A program made the position numbers and the translations under genes. DNA of 64,000 nucleotides from Litoreibacter ponti. Lineage in GTDB: Bacteria > Pseudomonadota > Alphaproteobacteria > Rhodobacterales > Rhodobacteraceae. This document shows, one piece after another, positions 59,317 to 64,000 of this stretch. The stretch covers positions 930,001 through 994,000 of the forward strand of contig NZ_QBKS01000001.1 in the NCBI RefSeq assembly GCF_003054285.1, in the 5' to 3' direction. Positions within the stretch are counted from its first letter, which is position 1; every line of letters starts with the position of its first letter. The notes under the pieces are model-generated. The model ran no database searches. It saw only the letters and a program-made list of their open reading frames with translations, and was not told the DNA's origin.

Positions 59317-60132
59317 ATGCTCCGCTCTTTGTTCAAAACTCTCGCCATCTCTCTTGCCCTGCCCGCAGCGGCGCAGGATTGCGGCCCCGAAGCGCCTTGC
59401 GAGATCGACGGCGGGTCTTACCACCTGCGCCTGCCCGACGGTCCCGGCCCGCATCCGGTGCTGATCTGGTATCACGGCCACCGCGGCAATGGCGCGTCGA
59501 TCCATCGGGGCGGCGGGCTGGAGCGGGATTTCCTGCGCAATGGCTTCGCTGTGCTGGCCCCGAACGGATATCGCCGCGCTGACGGTCCGCGCTCCTACCC
59601 TGCCCGCGCGGGTGCGCCGCGCGATGACGTCGCCTTCACCTTCGCGGCGTTGGAGGCGGCTGGCACCCGGGCGACGCTCGATCTCTCACGCGTTTACGCG
59701 GGCGGTTTCTCGGCGGGTGGCTCGATGGCGTGGCTTTTGGCCTGCGAAGAAGGGGCGCGGCTGGCGGGTATGGTCAGCGTCGCGGGCGCGCTGCGTCGCC
59801 CGAACCCGACGGACTGCGCAGGGCTCGAAGGGCTGCCGGTGATGCAGATACACGGCTTCGCCGATGGGCAGGTCCCGTTCGAGGGCCGCGCCATCCGCGA
59901 CTGGCATCAGGGCAGCGTGTGGCACATCTTGGAACGCGCGCGGGCAGCGAACGGATGCCGGACCAACCCGGACGCCATCGAGATGGACACGACTTTTCGC
60001 ACACGCCTTTGGGACGCGTCCTGCAACGGCGCGCCCGTGCGGCTTGATGTGCATGATGGCGGGCATGGATTGCCGCAAGGCTGGACCGCGCGCGCCCGCG
60101 CGTTTTTGGAAGGCAATCGTCGCGGGTCGTGA
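59317..60132 (+). CDS. Secreted alpha/beta-hydrolase esterase (PHB depolymerase/feruloyl-esterase-like)
   Basis: 271 residues. A short signal peptide (MLRSLFKTLAISLALPAAAQ) precedes an alpha/beta-hydrolase domain of the LpqC/poly(3-hydroxybutyrate) depolymerase type. The nucleophile elbow is GFSAGG, the acid is in IHGFADGQVPF, and the histidine in HDGGHGLPQ. HGHRGNGASIHRG carries the oxyanion region. It would hydrolyse an ester outside the cytoplasm, perhaps a plant-wall feruloyl or acetyl ester; the substrate is not determined. The ribosome site is weak. It stands alone between the lacI-type gene and tRNA-Ser. Confidence 0.8.
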   Translation: MLRSLFKTLAISLALPAAAQDCGPEAPCEIDGGSYHLRLPDGPGPHPVLIWYHGHRGNGASIHRGGGLERDFLRNGFAVLAPNGYRRADGPRSYPARAGAPRDDVAFTFAALEAAGTRATLDLSRVYAGGFSAGGSMAWLLACEEGARLAGMVSVAGALRRPNPTDCAGLEGLPVMQIHGFADGQVPFEGRAIRDWHQGSVWHILERARAANGCRTNPDAIEMDTTFRTRLWDASCNGAPVRLDVHDGGHGLPQGWTARARAFLEGNRRGS

Positions 60133-60222
60133 TGGCGGAGGAGGTGGGATTCGAACCCACGGTAGACTTTCACCTACGTCGGTTTTCAAGACCGGTGCAT
60201 TAAACCACTCTGCCACTCCTCC
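60133..60222 (-). tRNA. tRNA-Ser (UGA)
   Basis: Read on the minus strand, the 7-bp acceptor stem GGAGGAG/CTCCTCC is complete, followed by discriminator G and an encoded CCA. The anticodon loop is CTTGAAA with anticodon TGA, read as UGA for serine codons UCA/UCG. A long variable arm (GTAGGTGAAAGTCTAC region) and the TTCGAAT T-loop confirm a serine tRNA. Length is 90 bases including CCA. Confidence 0.97.
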
Positions 60223-60421
60223 GACGCGGTGTCGTTTAGCGGGCGCCGCTCGATTCTGAAAGCGCAATGACCGCAAAGCAATCACGCACATTTTTGCCGA
60301 CGCCCCACGCGGACTCTTTGCAAAATCGGCTTTATTGACTAATGTGCCGAAAAACACGGTACCTCAAAAACAGGGGGCCGATAACAGCATCCCAAGGATG
60401 CGGCGGGCAGAGGGCATAGAA

Positions 60422-61360
60422 ATGGGCATTCACTTGATCAGGACGCGGGTCGGCCGGGCGGTTATTCTGCTGGGCGCAACGGCGCTGCTGGCAGCGTGCG
60501 AGGACGGCCAGGGCTTTGACTTTCTGAAGAAAAAAGACACCGACAGCGCGGCGAGCGCCCCGGCGGAAGGCGGCTTGGGCAGCGCCAATCTGATCGAGCG
60601 CGAGGTCGAGGCGCCGGACGTGTTCCAGGCCAACGAGGACGGCCTGTGGGATGGACGCCCGAGCCTGGGCGGCGTCTGGGTCGCCTATCCGGGCGTCAAG
60701 GACCCCGAGCGAGTCGTGATCCGCAACCTGTCCAACAACAAGACCGTTATCGGCGCGCTGTTCCGCCGCGAACGCGACAACCCAGGCCCGAAGCTGCAGC
60801 TGTCCTCGGACGCCGCGGAGTCGCTGGGCCTGATCGCGGGCCAGCCCACCCGGATGAGCGTCGTGGCCTTGCGCACGGAAACCGTGCCGGTCGCACAACC
60901 CGCCGCTTCGGCCCCGATATCGGACCCCGAGGGGAGTGAAGCCCTGCCAGCCCCCGATGCAATCGAAGCGCAATCGCTCGACCCCATCGCCAAGGCAGAG
61001 GCCGCCATCGCCAAATCCGAGGCGCTTGCGCCCGGCACGACTGAAGCACCCCTGCCGCGCGAGACCGTAACGACCGCCGCAGCCGCAGCGACGCCCGCGC
61101 CTGCGCCCACGCGCAAGACCAGCAGCCTGGCCAAGCCGTTCATCCAGATCGGCATTTTCTCGGTCAAGGCGAACGCAGACAACACCGCCACCTCCCTGCG
61201 CGGCTCCGGCATCCTGCCGACCGTCAAGAAGGGCTCAAGCCAGGGCAAGACCTTCCACCGCGTCATCGTGGGCCCTGCCACCTCGAGCGCGGAACGTGCT
61301 ACACTGCTCAAGAAGGTCAAGGCGCTTGGCTTCAACGACGCCTACTTCGTGACCAACTAG
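60422..61360 (+). CDS. SPOR-domain lipoprotein, RlpA-like
   Basis: 312 residues. A signal peptide ends in the lipobox LLAAC (cysteine near residue 25), so it is an outer-membrane lipoprotein. A central region with PGPKLQLSSDAAESLGLIAGQPTRMSVVAL resembles the double-psi barrel of RlpA; an Ala/Pro/Glu-rich linker follows; the last 75 residues are a SPOR domain (PFIQIGIFSVKANADNTATSLRGSGILP...) that binds denuded septal peptidoglycan. AGAGGG precedes the ATG at 60422. It is followed 22 bases later by a D-Ala-D-Ala carboxypeptidase gene, consistent with cell-wall work at division. Confidence 0.82.
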   Translation: MGIHLIRTRVGRAVILLGATALLAACEDGQGFDFLKKKDTDSAASAPAEGGLGSANLIEREVEAPDVFQANEDGLWDGRPSLGGVWVAYPGVKDPERVVIRNLSNNKTVIGALFRRERDNPGPKLQLSSDAAESLGLIAGQPTRMSVVALRTETVPVAQPAASAPISDPEGSEALPAPDAIEAQSLDPIAKAEAAIAKSEALAPGTTEAPLPRETVTTAAAAATPAPAPTRKTSSLAKPFIQIGIFSVKANADNTATSLRGSGILPTVKKGSSQGKTFHRVIVGPATSSAERATLLKKVKALGFNDAYFVTN

Positions 61361-61382
61361 AGACCACACCAAAGGAGACACC

Positions 61383-62552
61383 ATGGGCCTTCGCGCTGCC
61401 ACGCTCATCACCGCCCTCCTCACCGCATTCAACATCAGCTTCGCCGCGCAGGCCTTTGAAACATCGGCCAAATCGGCCATTGTTCTGGACCTGTCGACGG
61501 ATCTGACGCTGATGGAGAAAAACGCCGACATGCGGCTGCCGCCTGCGTCCATGTCGAAGCTGATGACGCTCAACATGGTGTTCGAGGCGCTCGAGGACGG
61601 GCGCCTGTCGCTCGATCAAAGCCTGCGGGTGTCCGAGCAGGCGCAATCCTATGGCGGCTCGACGATGTTTCTGACCACCCGGGACCGCCCGACGGTTGAA
61701 GAGCTGATCCGCGGTGTGATCGTTCTGTCGGGTAATGACGCCTCCACCGTGCTCGGCGAGGCGATCTCCCCGGACGGCACCGAGCGCGGCTTCGCCCAGA
61801 TGATGACGGAGCGCGCCCAAGAGCTGGGCATGACCAACTCCACCTTCGCCAACGCCAATGGCTGGCCCGCCGATGGGCAGCGCATGTCCACCCGTGATCT
61901 TGCGATCCTCGCCAAGCGGCTGATCACAGTCTTTCCGCAATACTACGGCTACTTTGCCGAAACCGCGTTCGACTATGACGGCCGCGCACCCGCCAACCGG
62001 CTGAACCGCAATCCGCTGCTGAAGCTCAACATCGGCGCGGATGGTCTGAAAACCGGCCATACGCAGGAAGCAGGCTACGGTCTTGTCGGCTCCGCCAAGC
62101 AGGGCACCCGCCGCATCGTCTTCGTGCTCTCCGGCCTTGATACACAAGACGGGCGCGCGTCGGAGAGCGAGCGCATCGCCAATTGGGCGTTTCGCCAATT
62201 CGCCGAGCATCAGGTCGCAGAAGAAGGCGTGATCATGACCGAAGCCGAGGTCTGGATGGGCTCCGTCGCCAAGGTGGGGCTGGCGACCACCGAGGACGTC
62301 AAAGTGCTGATCCCCGTGCTGGGCAAGGACGGCGTGTCGGCCAAGATCACCTATCGCGGCCCGCTGGAGGCCCCTATTCAGGCGGGCGACAAACTGGCTG
62401 AACTGATCGTGTCGGTCCCAGGCATCGGGGATGCGACCCATGATCTGGTCGCCACGGAAAGCGTCAGCGCGGGCGGCTTTATGGTCCGCGTGCGCACTGC
62501 CGCCCTAACCCTGCTGCGCGAGCTGACCGGCCAGGCGACCTTACTGTTTTGA
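61383..62552 (+). CDS. D-alanyl-D-alanine carboxypeptidase (PBP5/6 family)
   Basis: 389 residues. A signal peptide (to about residue 23) precedes the penicillin-binding domain with all three motifs: SxxK as S56-M-S-K59, SxN as S116-G-N118, and KTG at 223-225 (GLKTGHT). A C-terminal beta domain (about 265-360) and a final amphipathic helix complete the DacA/DacC plan. It trims the terminal D-Ala from peptidoglycan stem peptides in the periplasm. AAAGGAGA precedes the ATG. The stop overlaps tmk (TTGA). Confidence 0.93.
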   Translation: MGLRAATLITALLTAFNISFAAQAFETSAKSAIVLDLSTDLTLMEKNADMRLPPASMSKLMTLNMVFEALEDGRLSLDQSLRVSEQAQSYGGSTMFLTTRDRPTVEELIRGVIVLSGNDASTVLGEAISPDGTERGFAQMMTERAQELGMTNSTFANANGWPADGQRMSTRDLAILAKRLITVFPQYYGYFAETAFDYDGRAPANRLNRNPLLKLNIGADGLKTGHTQEAGYGLVGSAKQGTRRIVFVLSGLDTQDGRASESERIANWAFRQFAEHQVAEEGVIMTEAEVWMGSVAKVGLATTEDVKVLIPVLGKDGVSAKITYRGPLEAPIQAGDKLAELIVSVPGIGDATHDLVATESVSAGGFMVRVRTAALTLLRELTGQATLLF

Positions 62553-63175
62553 GCGGAATTTTCATTACGTTCGAAGGCATCGACGGCTCTGGCAAGTCAA
62601 CCCAGTCGCGTCTGCTGGCAGGTCGGTTGGAGGCCAAGGGCCACACCGTGCGCCTGACGCGCGAGCCCGGCGGCTCGCCCGGAGCCGAAGACATCCGCCG
62701 CCTTCTGGTCGAGGGCGAGCCGGGGCGCTGGTCCGCCGAGACCGAGATCCTGCTGTTCACGGCTGCCCGCCGAGATCATCTGGAACGCACCATTCAGCCC
62801 GCGCTGGAGAACGACGAGATCGTGATCTCGGACCGCTTTGCCGACAGCACCCGCGTCTATCAGGGCGCCACCCGCGGCGCGTTGCGCGGCATTGTGGATG
62901 ACTTGCACGCCCGCATGATCGGGCGCGAGCCCGACCTGACCCTGATCATCGACATGGACCCGGACGCGGCGCTGGCCCGCGGCCTTGCCCGCGGCTCCGG
63001 CGAAGACCGGTTCGAAGAGTTCGGCATCGACTTCCAGCGCAAGCTGCGCGCGGGCTTTCTGCGGCTGGCCGAGGACTTCCCCGACCGCGCACGTGTCATC
63101 GACGGCACCCGCGGCGCGACCGAGGTGGGCGCGGACATCGCGCGCGTCGTGGATCAGTTCATGGCCGCGCGATGA
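62549..63175 (+). CDS. tmk: Thymidylate kinase
   Basis: 208 residues, cytoplasmic P-loop kinase making dTDP from dTMP. P-loop FEGIDGSGKST spans residues 8-18; the substrate-site TREPGGSPGAE and ISDRFADSTRVYQG are characteristic, and a lid region with RGSGEDRFE follows. The start is TTG 62549, which overlaps the carboxypeptidase stop by four bases; no ATG lies before the P-loop. It is coupled to holB by another four-base overlap. Confidence 0.94.
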   Translation: MSGIFITFEGIDGSGKSTQSRLLAGRLEAKGHTVRLTREPGGSPGAEDIRRLLVEGEPGRWSAETEILLFTAARRDHLERTIQPALENDEIVISDRFADSTRVYQGATRGALRGIVDDLHARMIGREPDLTLIIDMDPDAALARGLARGSGEDRFEEFGIDFQRKLRAGFLRLAEDFPDRARVIDGTRGATEVGADIARVVDQFMAAR

Positions 63176-64000
63176 GCGTCGTGCCCGCAGACGAGGCGCT
63201 GCCGCAGTCCGACCAGATCGACGGCGCACCCCACCCGCGCGAAACCCGCGAGCTGCGCGGCCAAGGAGCCGCCGAGGCTGCGTTTCTGGACGCCTTCACA
63301 GGCGACCGGCTGCACCACGCGTGGATGATCACCGGTCCGCGCGGGGTGGGAAAGGCCACGCTGGCCTGGCGGCTCGCGCGCTTCCTGCTGGCCAATCCCC
63401 CTGCCCGCGACGATGACATGTTCGGCGCGCCGCCGCCGCCCACGACGCTCGACATCGCACCGGATCATCCGATCACCGCCCGCATGGCCGCAGGGTCGGA
63501 GCCGGGCCTGTTCGTGCTGCGGCGGCCCTACGATGAGGACAAGAAGAAGTTCAAGCAGCAGATCACCGTTGACGAGGTGCGCAAGCTCAAGGGCTTCTTC
63601 TCGCTCTCCGCGACCGAGGGCGGGCGGCGCATCGTCATCGTCGACGCCGCCGACGAGATGAACGTCTCTGCCGCCAACGCGCTGCTGAAGGTGCTCGAAG
63701 AGCCGCCGGCCGATGCGCTGCTGTTTCTGATCAGCCACCAGCCCTCTCGGCTTCTACCGACGATCCGCTCGCGCTGCCGCGAGCTGCGCTGCACCCAGCT
63801 TGGCGCGCAGGATATGGCGCAGGCGCTGAGTGCCGCGGGTACCGACGATGCCGCGCAAAGTTCGGCGCTGACCGAACTGTCCGGTGGATCCGTGGGCGAG
63901 GCATTGCGCATGATCCATCTGGGCGGGCTCGACGTCTATGGCGAGCTGGTCGCCTTGATCGGCACCATGCCCGATCTCGACCGCCCCGCCGCCATCGCGC
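63172..64000 (+). CDS. holB: DNA polymerase III delta-prime subunit (partial at window edge)
   Basis: At least 276 residues, running off the right edge. The AAA+ clamp-loader fold shows GPRGVGKAT (about 55-63), IVIVDAADEMNVSAANALLKVLEEPPADALLFLISHQPSRLLPTIRSRC with the SRC motif, then the lid domain. A Pro-rich insert with no zinc-binding cysteines replaces the zinc module found in the enterobacterial protein. It is part of the clamp loader. ATG overlaps the tmk stop. Confidence 0.93.
   Translation, partial: MSVVPADEALPQSDQIDGAPHPRETRELRGQGAAEAAFLDAFTGDRLHHAWMITGPRGVGKATLAWRLARFLLANPPARDDDMFGAPPPPTTLDIAPDHPITARMAAGSEPGLFVLRRPYDEDKKKFKQQITVDEVRKLKGFFSLSATEGGRRIVIVDAADEMNVSAANALLKVLEEPPADALLFLISHQPSRLLPTIRSRCRELRCTQLGAQDMAQALSAAGTDDAAQSSALTELSGGSVGEALRMIHLGGLDVYGELVALIGTMPDLDRPAAIA

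Noticed and set aside
1..64000. Prophage, insertion sequence, integron or CRISPR array
   Set aside because: No transposase, integrase, phage structural gene or regularly spaced repeat array was found; the only tandem protein-coding repeats are the adhesin Ig domains.

Overview
The window looks like chromosome of a marine Rhodobacteraceae (Roseobacter-type alphaproteobacterium). The DNA is GC-rich, most genes sit in tightly overlapping ATGA/TGATG operons, there are two TRAP importers, and the catabolic genes target compounds of marine plants and phytoplankton (xylose, alginate/uronates, dihydroxypropanesulfonate, probably methanethiol). The order SPOR lipoprotein - D-Ala-D-Ala carboxypeptidase - tmk - holB at the right end is, as I recall, common in this family. 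No phage, transposase, CRISPR array or rRNA was seen; the only RNA gene found is tRNA-Ser(UGA).

Layout. 1-7610: a possible regulator tail, then a xylose operon (xylF, xylH, a one-domain ATPase, xylB, xylA, glycerate kinase). 7713-16018 (minus): an RTX-type secretion set (HlyD-like adaptor, LapB-like ABC exporter, TolC-like lipoprotein) downstream of its probable substrate, a 1088-residue BapA-like adhesin with seven Ig-like repeats. 16237-22781: an IclR regulator divergent from GMC dehydrogenase - TerC - TRAP importer. 23105-24004: a lower-GC orphan methyltransferase. 24231-43020: an alginate/uronate island with a TRAP importer, GntR regulator, MFS protein, glucarate-dehydratase-like enzyme, an alginate-oligomer-type ABC importer, a PL15 exolytic lyase, an SDR reductase, a redoxin, kdgF-kduI-kduD and kdgK; an ArsR/SRPBCC pair interrupts it. 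43156-45803: a two-subunit molybdenum hydroxylase. 45840-47913: SBP56/methanethiol oxidase with a membrane protein. 48361-52711: a short class II ribonucleotide reductase, a DUF1653 protein and a PAS hybrid histidine kinase in one overlapping unit. 52722-58032 (minus): a DHPS operon (hpsN, SDR, zinc dehydrogenase, comD, comE, FMN dehydrogenase) divergent from a LacI regulator. 59317-64000: esterase, tRNA-Ser and the envelope/replication housekeeping block.

How the genes work together. Alginate oligomers enter by the ABC importer, the cytoplasmic PL15 lyase releases unsaturated monouronate, and two routes lead to 2-keto-3-deoxygluconate: KdgF-KduI-KduD, or direct reduction by the SDR. KdgK then phosphorylates it. 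Three copies of a near-palindrome, ACTrGyATACyAGT or close to it, lie at the three promoter regions of this island and probably bind the GntR protein encoded inside it. The DHPS operon carries out DHPS to sulfolactate to sulfopyruvate to sulfoacetaldehyde, with a strong LacI-type operator in the divergent promoter; the next enzyme (Xsc) is not in the window.

The most unusual points are the ribonucleotide reductase whose N-terminal redox cysteine appears to be threonine and which shares an operon with a hybrid kinase, the uronate regulon sites, the LapA-like dialanine motif in the adhesin, and GC hairpins placed after the binding-protein gene in three unrelated importers.
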